Shown piece after piece: positions 43,678-52,783 of a stretch of DNA of 64,000 bases (the stretch's first letter is position 1; each line of letters begins with the position of its first letter). The position numbers and the translations under genes are program-made. Where the stretch lies: positions 434,001-498,000 of the forward strand of contig NZ_VANU01000002.1 in assembly GCF_005771535.1 (NCBI RefSeq). Direction: 5' to 3'. The notes under the pieces are model-generated. The model saw only the letters and a list, made by a program, of their open reading frames with translations. It did not search any database and was not told the DNA's origin. The stretch is from Arcobacter arenosus. Lineage in GTDB: Bacteria > Campylobacterota > Campylobacteria > Campylobacterales > Arcobacteraceae.

Positions 43678-44487
43678 ATGAATAAAGAATTGTATAAAAA
43701 GATATTTCTACCACTTGTAGTTTTAGTAATAATAATTCAAGTTTGGTCAACCCTTGCAAATGTAGTGGAAAATTTTCCAACACCAAGTGATACATATGTA
43801 TATGCATTTGGTGGCGAAACATCAGATGGTGAAGAACCAGAAGGTGTATTTTCTGATCCATTTTATATAGAGAATCAAGATGACAAAGGTATTTTTTGGC
43901 AAATCTTAGCATCTTTAGAAAGAGTATTTAGTGGTTTTATTTTAGCAATTATTGTAGGTGTTCCAGTTGGTCTTGCTGTTGGAATGAGTAAATCATTTCA
44001 ATATGCATTAGATCCATTTATTCAAATATTTAAACCAGTTTCACCATTAGCTTGGCTTCCATTATTGTTATTTGTATTTCAAGATATTGATGCAACAGCA
44101 ATTTCAACAATATTTATTACATCAATATGGCCAATTATTATAAACACTGCACTTGGAGTTAAAAGTGTTAATCAAGACTATTTAAATGTAGCAAAGGTTT
44201 TACAATTTACACCTTTAGAAAAGGTTACAAAAATTATATTACCAGTAGCAGTTCCTTATATATTTACAGGTATGAGATTATCTTTAGGTATTGCTTGGTT
44301 AGTTATTGTTGCTGCTGAGATGTTAACAGGTGGAATTGGAATAGGTTTTTGGATTTGGGATGAATACAATAACTTAGCATATCATAATATTATTCTAGGG
44401 ATTATCACAGTTGGTATAATCGGATTTATCCTTGATGTTATTATGGGGTTTATTGCAGATTTCTTTGATTATAGAAAAAAAATGTAA
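43678..44487 (+). CDS. nrtB: Nitrate ABC transporter permease
   Basis: Inner-membrane permease, 269 residues. The N-terminal helix (IFLPLVVLVIIIQVWSTLA) is followed by an extracytoplasmic stretch and five further segments. The binding-protein-dependent transport motif that contacts the ATPase is visible as EKVTKIILPVAVPYIFTGMRLSLGIAWL near residue 180 (EAA-like loop). SLERVFSGFILAIIVGVPVGLAVG is typical of NrtB/SsuC permeases. Gene order binding protein, permease, ATPase supports the call. AAGAAGGTAAATTT precedes the ATG. Confidence 0.92.
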   Translation: MNKELYKKIFLPLVVLVIIIQVWSTLANVVENFPTPSDTYVYAFGGETSDGEEPEGVFSDPFYIENQDDKGIFWQILASLERVFSGFILAIIVGVPVGLAVGMSKSFQYALDPFIQIFKPVSPLAWLPLLLFVFQDIDATAISTIFITSIWPIIINTALGVKSVNQDYLNVAKVLQFTPLEKVTKIILPVAVPYIFTGMRLSLGIAWLVIVAAEMLTGGIGIGFWIWDEYNNLAYHNIILGIITVGIIGFILDVIMGFIADFFDYRKKM

Positions 44488-44489
44488 AA

Positions 44490-44598
44490 GCTTTATTTTT
44501 AAAGCACTTTAGATTTTGCTACTTTTAACAATTTTTTATAAATTGTGTTAAAAAGTAGAAAGAAAATGATATTGGTCCCTTAAAAATGGGATCATTTT
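44490..44598 (+). promoter_or_regulatory. Three successive hairpins between nrtB and the ATPase gene
   Basis: GCTTTA/TAAAGC (44490-44505), a bulged long stem CTACTTTT.../...AAAAGTAG (44519-44558) and AAAATGAT...CCC/GGG-ATCATTTT (44563-44598) follow each other through the 124-bp spacer. The ribosome site AAGGA begins right after the last stem. The first two could terminate or attenuate; the last could mask translation initiation. Roles are inferred from pairing only. Confidence 0.45.
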
Positions 44599-44611
44599 TA
44601 AGGAATATATT

Positions 44612-45409
44612 ATGAGTAAAAACAATTTTTTAGAATTAGAAAAAATAAGAAAATCATTCCCTTTACCAGGGGGAAAAGAGTATGTTGCCGTTGTTGATGT
44701 TGATTTAAATATCAAAAAAAATGAAATCATTTCAATCATTGGTCATAGTGGATGTGGTAAATCAACACTTCTTAATATGATTGCAGGTTTAGATATGCAA
44801 ACTGAGGGAAATATAATCTTAAATAATAAAGAGATTAAAGGACCAGGACCAGAAAGAGCAGTTGTATTTCAAAACCACTCATTACTTCCTTGGTTAACTG
44901 TTTATCAAAATATTGAGATGGCAGTTAAAAAAGTGATGCCCGGATTATCCAAAACTCAATTAAAAGAAAGAGTAGAAAAATTTGTTTCTATGGTAAATCT
45001 TGACCATGCAAAAGATAAATATCCTGGCGAAATATCAGGTGGTATGAAACAAAGAGTTGGTATTGCTAGAGCACTATCAATTAAACCTCAAGTTTTATTA
45101 ATGGATGAACCATTTGGTGCACTTGATTCTTTAACAAGGGCAAATTTACAAGAACATTTAATGAGAATTCAACAAAAAGTTCAAAATACTGTAATTATTA
45201 TTACCCATGATATTGATGAAGCAGTTTTATTAAGTGATAGAGTAATTATGATGACAAATGGCCCAGAAGCTACTATTGGTGAGGTTTTAGAAGTAAACTT
45301 AGATAGACCAAGAGATAGAGTAGCTTTACAATCTGATCCTGAATATATTAGATGTAGAGAAGCAATATTAGATTTTTTATACAAAAAATTTGCAAAGGAT
45401 GATGAATAA
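44612..45409 (+). CDS. nrtD: Nitrate ABC transporter ATP-binding protein (NrtD type)
   Basis: Cytoplasmic ATPase, 265 residues, with Walker A GHSGCGKST near residue 47, Q-loop FQNHSLLPWLTVYQN, ABC signature SGGMKQRVGIARAL, Walker B VLLMDEPFGALD and the H-loop ITHDIDEA. It has only the ATPase domain, so it is NrtD-like; cyanobacterial NrtC carries an extra NrtA-like domain that is missing here. It likely acts as a homodimer with NrtB. AAGGAATATATT precedes the ATG. Confidence 0.92.
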   Translation: MSKNNFLELEKIRKSFPLPGGKEYVAVVDVDLNIKKNEIISIIGHSGCGKSTLLNMIAGLDMQTEGNIILNNKEIKGPGPERAVVFQNHSLLPWLTVYQNIEMAVKKVMPGLSKTQLKERVEKFVSMVNLDHAKDKYPGEISGGMKQRVGIARALSIKPQVLLMDEPFGALDSLTRANLQEHLMRIQQKVQNTVIIITHDIDEAVLLSDRVIMMTNGPEATIGEVLEVNLDRPRDRVALQSDPEYIRCREAILDFLYKKFAKDDE

Positions 45410-45425
45410 ATTGTTATACTAGGGT

Positions 45426-46649
45426 ATGAATTCACCATATATAACAGATAATAATTTAATAGAAAAAATATTAAGCAACAAGGCTGTTGAAATTCATCTT
45501 CAGCCTATTGTTTCAATTAGAACAAAATCAATTTTTGCTTATGAAAGTTTAACAAGATGTAGATTTGAAGGCAAAATGATTCCCCCTCAAATACTTTTTG
45601 AGTTAGCTAACAAAGCTAATTTAAGTAGTCAATTAGATGAAATGACAAGACAATTGGCAATTAAAAAGTTTCATACTTACTATAAAAAAAACAATAAAGA
45701 ACTACTTTTTTTAAATGTTGAAGCAGACATAATAAATAACTTTGAGAAAGAAAAACTAGGCTTTATAGATTTAATAACAAAACTAAATATTCCTTTTAAA
45801 AATTTTATTTTAGAGATAAAAGAGGATGAGATAGAAAATATAGAAGCTTTAGAAAAATTTTGTAAATACTTTAAAGGTTTAGGTTTTGGGATTGCCCTTG
45901 ATGATTTTGGTACAGGAAACTCTAATTTTTACAGATTAAATGTAATTAGTCCTGATATTATTAAGATTGACAAGTCTTTATTTACTGCGACATCTAAAAG
46001 AATTATAAATAAAGAGATAGTTAAATCAATATCAAAAATGAGTCAAAATTTAGGAATAAAAGTATTAGCAGAAGGTGTTGAAGATTTCAATTCAATCTCT
46101 ATGGCAATGAAAGCAGGAATAAATTTATTTCAAGGGTATTATTTTTCAAAACCAAAGGATTCTTTTAACCATGAAGAGTTTTTGGAAATCATAACTTTAA
46201 TTAACAAAACAGGTAATGAATTTAAAGATAAAGTATTAAATAGTATCAAAAAGAAAAGGGATACTATAGGGAAGTTTGATCAAATTGCAATTGATATGAT
46301 TAATGGAAATAAATCCATTGAAGAAATACACCAGTATTTAAATAGAAATTTTAAATACTATAATGAAATTGAAGCAATTTATATTATTGATGTTTTAAGC
46401 TCAAAACAGATTAAAGATACAATTCTTGATGAATCTATAAGTGGAATGTATAATATAACTAGTGATGGTGATGAACACTATTTAAAAGAGTATTTTTATA
46501 TAACAATGGAAACAAAAAAAGGGATTTATTTAAGTAATAGGTATGTTTCTTTTGCAACAGGAAATGTATGTAAAACCTTTGCAAAAAAGTTTGATTTAAA
46601 TGGTGTAAGTTATATTTTGTGTTTGGATATTATAATAGAAAAAAACTAG
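45426..46649 (+). CDS. EAL-domain protein, probable c-di-GMP phosphodiesterase
   Basis: Residues 10-255 form an EAL domain: the signature is ESL (in FAYESLTRC) in place of EAL, and the other catalytic blocks are well kept: LNVEADI, EIKEDEIE, ALDDFGTGNSN, IKIDKSLF, LAEGVED and FQGYYFSKP. It is soluble, with no membrane helices or GGDEF domain. The C-terminal 140 residues form an unassigned domain that may sense a ligand. It begins 17 bp after the nitrate ATPase gene on the same strand, so it may be in the nrt operon. A convergent terminator follows. Confidence 0.85.
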   Translation: MNSPYITDNNLIEKILSNKAVEIHLQPIVSIRTKSIFAYESLTRCRFEGKMIPPQILFELANKANLSSQLDEMTRQLAIKKFHTYYKKNNKELLFLNVEADIINNFEKEKLGFIDLITKLNIPFKNFILEIKEDEIENIEALEKFCKYFKGLGFGIALDDFGTGNSNFYRLNVISPDIIKIDKSLFTATSKRIINKEIVKSISKMSQNLGIKVLAEGVEDFNSISMAMKAGINLFQGYYFSKPKDSFNHEEFLEIITLINKTGNEFKDKVLNSIKKKRDTIGKFDQIAIDMINGNKSIEEIHQYLNRNFKYYNEIEAIYIIDVLSSKQIKDTILDESISGMYNITSDGDEHYLKEYFYITMETKKGIYLSNRYVSFATGNVCKTFAKKFDLNGVSYILCLDIIIEKN

Positions 46650-46651
46650 AA

Positions 46652-46690
46652 CATTTAAACCTTATAAAAAAGGTTTAAATGGTTTTTTGA
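46652..46690. terminator. Bidirectional terminator after the EAL gene
   Basis: A perfect 12-bp stem (46652-46663 with 46670-46681, 6-base loop) is followed by TTTTTT on the plus strand and preceded by an A tract, so it can stop both convergent genes. Confidence 0.85.
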
Positions 46691-46694
46691 GCAT

Positions 46695-47666
46695 TTATTT
46701 TAAGATGATATACTCATCATCATAATAGATTGTGTCACCTAAAGCGATAACTTTTCTTTCATTATCAAATCCAAAATCATAAACTGCATCAGATTTAAAA
46801 TCATCAGAGATATTGATTAAATATCCTTGAGATTCTAAAGCATAAAGTGAAGTTCCATATGCAAGAGCATAAACTTTTGCATATTTATATTTTTTTCTTT
46901 GGATGATATTTAATGAAATATCTGTTTTAATAATTTGTCCATCAATAGTTGCTATATATATGTAGCTACCATGTGCAATGATATCTCTTACATTATAATT
47001 TTTTAAGTTTAAAACTCCATCACCAACAGAGATAACTTTATTTGCTGTTGCTGCAACTAAAGTATCATTGATTACATCTAAAAATGTAATATTGTTAAAT
47101 TGTCCATCAGGATCAACAACAATATTTTTTACAATTTTATTTGTAGAAGATACAACAATAATTCTACCATCTAATGTAGGGAATAAAACAATATTACTCA
47201 TAAAATATGGATTTGCAATTCTTGTATCATTTACAAAAGAGTGGTTAAAATACTCTTTTAATAAAGTTTTATTTTCAGCTATATCTCTTAATTCTATTGA
47301 ATTATCAGAATATAATAAAGCTAATTTATTATCTTTTAGTGATGCTGCAACAACAACTCCACTAACTTCAATCTCTTGTTTATCAATTAAAATTTTATCT
47401 TTGTAATTTGAAGAGATAACTTTATCATCACTGATATTTAAAAAATTATAACCTTCTGGAATTTTAAATTTTGATAAACCTCTTTTTGTAATTATTTCAC
47501 CATTATCTAAAGTTGCCCCATCTTTGTTCATTGATGTAATTTGTGCGCTTAGATTTGCTTTTGTATTATCATAACTACCAATAGTATCTTCTGGTTCAAA
47601 ATGCTCTTTTGTAGCACAACCTGCTAGGATAAATACTAAACTTACAAATAGTAATAGGTTTTTCAT
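46695..47666 (-). CDS. Beta-propeller lipoprotein, BamB-like
   Basis: Signal peptide with lipobox LAGC (Cys16), so a lipoprotein of 323 residues. The rest is made of repeated short beta strands (LSKFKIPEG, VISSNYKDKILIDKQ, NIVLFPTLDGRIIVVSSTNK, GSYIYIATIDGQIIKTD) in the manner of PQQ-type propellers. In E. coli the yfgM and bamB genes are neighbours; here a YfgM-like gene lies just upstream on the same strand, which supports a BamB-like outer-membrane assembly role. The sequence is divergent, so this is mainly a fold plus context call. Confidence 0.65.
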   Translation of the reverse strand: MKNLLLFVSLVFILAGCATKEHFEPEDTIGSYDNTKANLSAQITSMNKDGATLDNGEIITKRGLSKFKIPEGYNFLNISDDKVISSNYKDKILIDKQEIEVSGVVVAASLKDNKLALLYSDNSIELRDIAENKTLLKEYFNHSFVNDTRIANPYFMSNIVLFPTLDGRIIVVSSTNKIVKNIVVDPDGQFNNITFLDVINDTLVAATANKVISVGDGVLNLKNYNVRDIIAHGSYIYIATIDGQIIKTDISLNIIQRKKYKYAKVYALAYGTSLYALESQGYLINISDDFKSDAVYDFGFDNERKVIALGDTIYYDDEYIILK

Positions 47667-47675
47667 CTTTTTTCC

Positions 47676-48257
47676 TTATTTTGTTACTAAATAATGTTTT
47701 AAAACATTAACTAAATCATTAACTTTTGAATCCTCAGGAATTAACTGTAAAGTTGCTTTTGCATCTTTATATTTTCCTTCATTTGTTTGAATTAAGGCTT
47801 TATTAAAAATTGCAAACTCTTTTAAAAGAAAATCATTATTCATAGAAAGTGTATTTAATTGTTCAATATTTTTATTACTTAATGCTTTTTCATAAGCTGT
47901 TAATTCTTTTAAAAACTTAACTTGGATATCTGCACTAGTTCCCTCTTTTGATGCTTGGATAAATTTTGCAACTTGAAAAAGTTGTTCATTTTTTTCTTTT
48001 AATAAATCAAGTGCAGCTTTGTCATTAGGGTTTTCTAATACCTTATTAAAGGCAATATTAGCTTCTAGTTTAGTTTGCTTTTGAAAATAATTAGATACAT
48101 AATATCCAATAGTTCCACCAACAATAATTACAACTGCCGCAATAATAATAAGTTTATATTTTTTGTAAAATCTTTCAATTTTTACAAAACCTTCTAAAAA
48201 TTTTTCTTCACTACTTAACTCTTCTTTTACGAAATCAACATTGTCTTTTATGCTCAT
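47676..48257 (-). CDS. Single-pass membrane TPR-like protein (YfgM-like)
   Basis: 193 residues. A cytoplasmic N-terminus of about 35 residues precedes a membrane helix (LIIIAAVVIIVGGTIGYYVS), then an alpha-helical periplasmic region resembling tetratricopeptide repeats (ANIAFNKVLENPNDKAALDLLKEKNEQLFQVAKFIQA and further). This is the layout of YfgM, a SecYEG-associated protein. The BamB-like lipoprotein gene begins 9 bp later. The name is by topology and neighbourhood, not by strong motif. Confidence 0.65.
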   Translation of the reverse strand: MSIKDNVDFVKEELSSEEKFLEGFVKIERFYKKYKLIIIAAVVIIVGGTIGYYVSNYFQKQTKLEANIAFNKVLENPNDKAALDLLKEKNEQLFQVAKFIQASKEGTSADIQVKFLKELTAYEKALSNKNIEQLNTLSMNNDFLLKEFAIFNKALIQTNEGKYKDAKATLQLIPEDSKVNDLVNVLKHYLVTK

Positions 48258-48331
48258 TTAAAACCTCTTCTAAAAATTAAGTGTAAATAATACAAAAAAA
48301 TTTATAAAACCTTACTTTTATGTATTTTTGA

Positions 48332-48337
48332 TATAAT
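48332..48337 (+). promoter_or_regulatory. Likely -10 box (TATAAT) for ctpA
   Basis: TATAAT, preceded by a T-rich stretch, lies 37 bp before the ctpA ATG in the divergent spacer. Confidence 0.45.
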
Positions 48338-48373
48338 ACAAACTCTTATAAATAATAAATATAAAGGTGAATA

Positions 48374-49678
48374 ATGAAAAAGTTTTTTTTAGTAACTTCA
48401 TTTTTACTAATTATCTCACAATCAATTATTGCAAAAGAACAAGTACAAGAGGACGAATCAAGTCAAACTAGATTTGAATCACTTTCAAAATTAACTCAAG
48501 TTATAGGAACTGTTGAAAAATATTATGTAGATGATATAAAGCTTGAAGAGATAGTAAATAAAGCACTAAAAGGTTTAATGCAAGAGCTTGATGCTCACTC
48601 AACTTATCTTGATAGAAAATCTTCAAAGGAGATGAGTATTCAAACACAAGGTGAGTTTGGTGGTTTAGGAATTACTGTTGGTATGAGAGATGCCGCTTTA
48701 ACTGTTATTTCTCCAATTGATGATACTCCAGCTTATGAAGCGGGTGTTAAAGCAGGTGATATTATTTTAAAAATTGATGATAAATCAACTTTAAATATGA
48801 CTTTGGATGAAGCGGTTTCTTTAATGAGAGGAAAACCTAAAACTCCAATTACTTTAACAGTTGTTAGAAAAGGTGAAAATAAACCAATTAAAATTGATAT
48901 CATTAGAGATATTATAAAAATACAATCTGTTTTTGCTAAAACAATTGAGAATGAAGACTTATTATATTTAAGGGTTTCAAGCTTTGATAGAAAAGTAACT
49001 GAAAGCTTAAAAAAAGAGATTAAAAATAAACCAAATGCAAAAGGAATTATCTTAGATTTAAGAAATAATCCAGGGGGACTTTTAACTCAAGCTATTGGTG
49101 TAACAGATCTTTTTGTAAATAATGGAGTTATTGTTTCACAAAAAGGTAGAGATATTGGAGATGAAGAAAAATTTACAGCAAAAGCTATAAATACAGTTAC
49201 TGATATCCCTTTAGTTGTTTTAGTTAATGGTGGTTCTGCATCAGCTTCAGAAATTGTATCGGGAGCTTTACAAGACCATAAAAGAGCAATTATCATTGGT
49301 GAAAAAACTTTTGGTAAAGGTTCTGTTCAAGCAATTTTACCAATTACACAAGATAGAAAAGAGAATATTAAATTAACTATTGCAAAATACTATCTACCAA
49401 GTGGAAGAACTATTCAGGCAACTGGAATTACTCCAGATGTAATTTCATATGCAGGTGAAGCTGTAAAAGAAAGTGATAGTGAATTTAAAATTAAAGAAGC
49501 TGATCTAAAAAAACATCTTGAAGAAGAGCTTGAAAAAGATAATGGTGGTAAAAAAGTTAAAAAAGAGAAAGAAAAGGTTTCTAGTAAAAAAGTTATATCT
49601 GCAGAAGATGTACTTAAAGATAATCAATTAAATACTGCAATTGGTATTTTAAAATCATTAATTATTGTTAATAAATAA
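48374..49678 (+). CDS. ctpA: Carboxy-terminal processing protease (S41 family)
   Basis: Periplasmic serine protease of the tail-specific family, 434 residues. Signal peptide 1-20; PDZ domain about 88-180 (EFGGLGITVG, AGVKAGDIILKIDD); protease core with LRNNPGGLL, catalytic Ser292 in GGSASASEIVSGA and Lys315 in TFGKGSVQ. The C-terminal part (370-405) is rich in Lys and Glu, then a short helix. Targets are not evident. purC follows after 14 bp with its own ribosome site, so ctpA and the purine genes may share a transcript. Confidence 0.92.
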   Translation: MKKFFLVTSFLLIISQSIIAKEQVQEDESSQTRFESLSKLTQVIGTVEKYYVDDIKLEEIVNKALKGLMQELDAHSTYLDRKSSKEMSIQTQGEFGGLGITVGMRDAALTVISPIDDTPAYEAGVKAGDIILKIDDKSTLNMTLDEAVSLMRGKPKTPITLTVVRKGENKPIKIDIIRDIIKIQSVFAKTIENEDLLYLRVSSFDRKVTESLKKEIKNKPNAKGIILDLRNNPGGLLTQAIGVTDLFVNNGVIVSQKGRDIGDEEKFTAKAINTVTDIPLVVLVNGGSASASEIVSGALQDHKRAIIIGEKTFGKGSVQAILPITQDRKENIKLTIAKYYLPSGRTIQATGITPDVISYAGEAVKESDSEFKIKEADLKKHLEEELEKDNGGKKVKKEKEKVSSKKVISAEDVLKDNQLNTAIGILKSLIIVNK

Positions 49679-49692
49679 AATCAGGAGAATAA

Positions 49693-50646
49693 ATGAACAT
49701 TAGTGATATTGTTGCACTTGGGCTTTGGCCAGAATCAAAAAAGACTACAACACAAAAAGGTATAAATGAACTTGAAGATTTAGGTTACAATTTATTTTAT
49801 ATTGGTAAAAATGCAGACCTATATACTTGTCCAGGTGATGAAGCAAAAGTATTATTAGTTAGAAGTGACAGATGTTCTGTTTTCGATATCCCTTTAAATC
49901 TTGAGATTGAGGGAAAAGGTGTTTCTCAAACAGCTATTTCAAATAATGGTGCAGCGTTTGCAAAAGAAGCAGGAATAAGAACAGCAATTTTAGATGAAAA
50001 AGTTGACCCATCTTTAGAGGTTGCACCAAGATGTCAATTTATGGAATTATGTAAACCATTAGAAGCTCAAATTGATGGAGATGTAGTTCAGTTTGAATTT
50101 ATTTTTAGAAACTATTTAACAGGATCACTTTATGATGCATGTCAAAATGGTATTGATCCATATGGTTTAGAATTATCTTCAGATTTACCACAATGGCATA
50201 AATTTGAAACTCCAATTTTCACTCCAACAACAAAAGGGATTAAAGACGTACCTTTAAATTCTCAAGTTGTAAGGGAAAAATTTCCAGAGATTATTTCAAG
50301 TATGGAAAACCTATTTAAAAGTTTCACACAATATGCCCTTGATAATGGTATTGTGATTGTTGATACAAAATTTGAAATTTTCATAAATTCAAAAGGTGAG
50401 TGGGTTTTAGGTGATGAAGTATTAACACCTGAAAGTTCAAGATTTATTTCAAAAGAGGATTTTGATGCAGGAAATTATATCTCTATGGATAAACAAATCT
50501 TAAGAGATTTTGGTAAGGCACAAAACTGGAAAGAGCAAGCTAAAAGTTTAAAAGCTGGAGAAAAATTAGAAGTTAATGTACCACAAGAGATTAAAGATAA
50601 AATTTTAAGTGGATATACAACAATTTTAAATAGATTAAGCAAATAA
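49693..50646 (+). CDS. purC: SAICAR synthase (phosphoribosylaminoimidazole-succinocarboxamide synthase)
   Basis: Ligates aspartate to CAIR in purine synthesis. 317 residues; ATP-grasp-like motifs LYTCPGDEAKVLLVRSDRCSVFDI at the N-terminus, GKGVSQTAIS, VAPRCQFMELCKPLEAQ, FIFRNYLTGS, VDTKFEIFIN and LGDEVLTPESSRF, the last two being the classical PurC signatures. AGGAGAATAA precedes the ATG. It leads a purC-purS-purQ group, which handles two non-consecutive steps of the pathway. Confidence 0.93.
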   Translation: MNISDIVALGLWPESKKTTTQKGINELEDLGYNLFYIGKNADLYTCPGDEAKVLLVRSDRCSVFDIPLNLEIEGKGVSQTAISNNGAAFAKEAGIRTAILDEKVDPSLEVAPRCQFMELCKPLEAQIDGDVVQFEFIFRNYLTGSLYDACQNGIDPYGLELSSDLPQWHKFETPIFTPTTKGIKDVPLNSQVVREKFPEIISSMENLFKSFTQYALDNGIVIVDTKFEIFINSKGEWVLGDEVLTPESSRFISKEDFDAGNYISMDKQILRDFGKAQNWKEQAKSLKAGEKLEVNVPQEIKDKILSGYTTILNRLSK

Positions 50647-50713
50647 ATTGGCAAATAAAACTACTAAGGCAGTTTTAGATATAATCCCAAAAAAATTAAA
50701 TTGAAGGTAATAA

Positions 50714-50959
50714 ATGAAAGCAATTGTAAATGTAGCACTTAAGCAGGGAGTTTTAGACGACCAAGGTAAAGCAACTCATCATGCTTTAGATACTCTAGGA
50801 TTTAAAGAAGTTGTAAAAGACGTAAGAATTGGTAAGCAAATTATTATGGAACTTAACTCTTCAAATGAAGAAGATGCTAGAGCTGAAGTTGTAAAAATGT
50901 GCGAAAAACTTTTGGCAAATACTGTTATTGAAGATTATGATATCGAAATTGTAGGTTAA
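50714..50959 (+). CDS. purS: FGAM synthase subunit PurS
   Basis: Small structural subunit that joins PurL and PurQ in the three-part FGAM synthetase. The 81-residue protein shows MKAIVNVALKQGVLDDQGKATHHALDTLGF and the later AREDAR-like EEDARAEVVKMCEKLLANTVIEDYDIEI, both typical of PurS. Translation begins after GAAGGTAATAA. purQ starts 5 bp later. Confidence 0.93.
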   Translation: MKAIVNVALKQGVLDDQGKATHHALDTLGFKEVVKDVRIGKQIIMELNSSNEEDARAEVVKMCEKLLANTVIEDYDIEIVG

Positions 50960-50963
50960 TATT

Positions 50964-51635
50964 ATGAATGTTACTGTACTACAATTTCCAGGTACTAACT
51001 GTGAGTATGATACAAAATATGCTTTTGAAAAACTTGGATGTGAAGTAAAAATTTTATGGCATAAAGAAACAAAACTTCCAGAAGATACAGAACTTTTGGT
51101 TATCCCTGGTGGGTTCTCTTATGGAGATTATTTAAGATCAGGGGCAATCGCTAGATTTGCAAATATTATGGATTCAGTTCAAGAATATGCTGCAAAAGGT
51201 GGTAAAGTTTTAGGTATTTGTAATGGTTTCCAAATTCTTTTAGAAGCTGGATTATTACCTGGTGCTATGAAAAGAAATGATTCTTTACACTTTATTTCTA
51301 AATTTAACCATTTAAAAGTTATTAATAATGATAATATCTTTTTATCAAGATTAAAACTTGATGAAGTTGTTAATATCCCAGTTGCACACCATGATGGTAA
51401 CTATTATATTGATGATGAAGGTTTAAAAGAACTTGAAGAAAATGGTCAAATTTTATTAAAATATTGTGATGAAAATGGTGAAGTTAAAAATCTTAATGGT
51501 TCAGTTTCTCAAATTGCAGGTATTTGTAATAAAGAGAAAAATGTATTTGGATTAATGCCACATCCAGAAAGAGCAATGGAAGACTTACTTGGTTGTGATG
51601 ATGGTGTTATCATGCTAAAAGGGTTTTTAAAATAG
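50964..51635 (+). CDS. purQ: FGAM synthase glutaminase subunit PurQ
   Basis: Class I glutamine amidotransferase supplying ammonia to PurL. 223 residues: TVLQFPGTNCEYD at the N-terminus, PGGFSYGDYLRSGAIA near 50, catalytic Cys in VLGICNGFQILLEAGLLP near residue 86, VAHHDGNY, and the His-Glu pair in GLMPHPERAMED near residue 195. All triad residues are present. Its stop overlaps the GTG of the next gene by one base. The partner purL is not in the window. Confidence 0.95.
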   Translation: MNVTVLQFPGTNCEYDTKYAFEKLGCEVKILWHKETKLPEDTELLVIPGGFSYGDYLRSGAIARFANIMDSVQEYAAKGGKVLGICNGFQILLEAGLLPGAMKRNDSLHFISKFNHLKVINNDNIFLSRLKLDEVVNIPVAHHDGNYYIDDEGLKELEENGQILLKYCDENGEVKNLNGSVSQIAGICNKEKNVFGLMPHPERAMEDLLGCDDGVIMLKGFLK

Positions 51636-52783
51636 TGAAAAGGCTAATTGCACTATTTTTAATATTTTTATCTACATTTGCTTTTGCAAATGAACTTACA
51701 AATGAAGAAGCTTCAGCTTTTGGTGATCAAACTCAACCAAAAGCTCAAAGCTATTCAAACACAACTTTTACAAAAAATCTATATTTATCATATTTAAATT
51801 ATCCAAATCACGTTTTTAGAAATCAAAGATTTGTAGTTGAAATAAAAGCATTAATTACAAGAAAAAATTTTAATTCAATACAAACAGTTTTTTTAAATGG
51901 TAATGGAATTGCACCTTCTAATCCAAAAGAGATTTGGAAGAAATTAGAAACTGAAGATAATACATACACAAATAAATTTTATTTTAAAGCAAAAAATCCA
52001 AATTTTGTAATGCCTACAATTGAAGTTAGATTATATAATGGAAATCAATTAGTAGAGTCTAGACAAATCATGGGAAAAAATGTAGGTTTTTCTGATATTG
52101 CAAAAAGTGACGAAAGATTTACAAATGTAATCGCTTCACAATTGACATTAATTGGTACAAAAACAAAACAATATAATAATAAAGAAGCATTAACAATTAT
52201 TGATATTAATGCTAAAAATTCAAACTTAGAAGATTTTAGTTTAAAAGGATTTGAAGAACAGGGAATTACAGTTTTTGAAGAAAACTTACCTGATCAACAT
52301 ATTATATATAATGTAACTATTCCTATTCATAAAAAAAATATTATTTTTAACTACTATAATACAACAAAAAATCAATTTGAAAAAATTGAAGTTCCTATTA
52401 CTTTTGATGAAGAATTAGTTAGTACCCAAACTGATTTAAATCCAAATAATTCAAGTTTTGAATTTTATAAAAAAATTGCTATGGGTGTTTTATCACTTGT
52501 TTTATTGGTATTATTAATTTGGAAAAGAAAATATTATATCTTGATTCCTTTTTTAATTTCACTTGCAATTTTTATTTTATTCGCTATGCCAAATAAAACA
52601 ATTACATTAAAAGAAAAAACAGTTATTTATATTCTTCCTACTAAAAACTCTACTATATTTCAAAAAGTAGAAAAAGAATCTACAGTTGAAGAGATGAAAA
52701 GAAAAAATGGTTTTATTAAAATTATGTTTGGTAGTGGAAATTATATTGGATGGGTAAAAGAAGAAGATGTTAGCACGAATTAG
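51635..52783 (+). CDS. Membrane protein with signal peptide and C-terminal SH3-like domain
   Basis: 382 residues starting at GTG, which overlaps the purQ stop. An N-terminal signal (LIALFLIFLSTFAFA) is followed by a large exported beta-rich region (about 40-265), two membrane segments near 280-295 and 300-320 (VLSLVLLVLLIWK and ILIPFLISLAIFILFAM), and a C-terminal segment that looks like a bacterial SH3 domain (TVIYILPTKNSTIFQKVE, MFGSGNYIGWVKEED). I do not know its function. The next gene, plsC, overlaps by 17 bp, suggesting a link to the envelope. Confidence 0.65.
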   Translation: MKRLIALFLIFLSTFAFANELTNEEASAFGDQTQPKAQSYSNTTFTKNLYLSYLNYPNHVFRNQRFVVEIKALITRKNFNSIQTVFLNGNGIAPSNPKEIWKKLETEDNTYTNKFYFKAKNPNFVMPTIEVRLYNGNQLVESRQIMGKNVGFSDIAKSDERFTNVIASQLTLIGTKTKQYNNKEALTIIDINAKNSNLEDFSLKGFEEQGITVFEENLPDQHIIYNVTIPIHKKNIIFNYYNTTKNQFEKIEVPITFDEELVSTQTDLNPNNSSFEFYKKIAMGVLSLVLLVLLIWKRKYYILIPFLISLAIFILFAMPNKTITLKEKTVIYILPTKNSTIFQKVEKESTVEEMKRKNGFIKIMFGSGNYIGWVKEEDVSTN

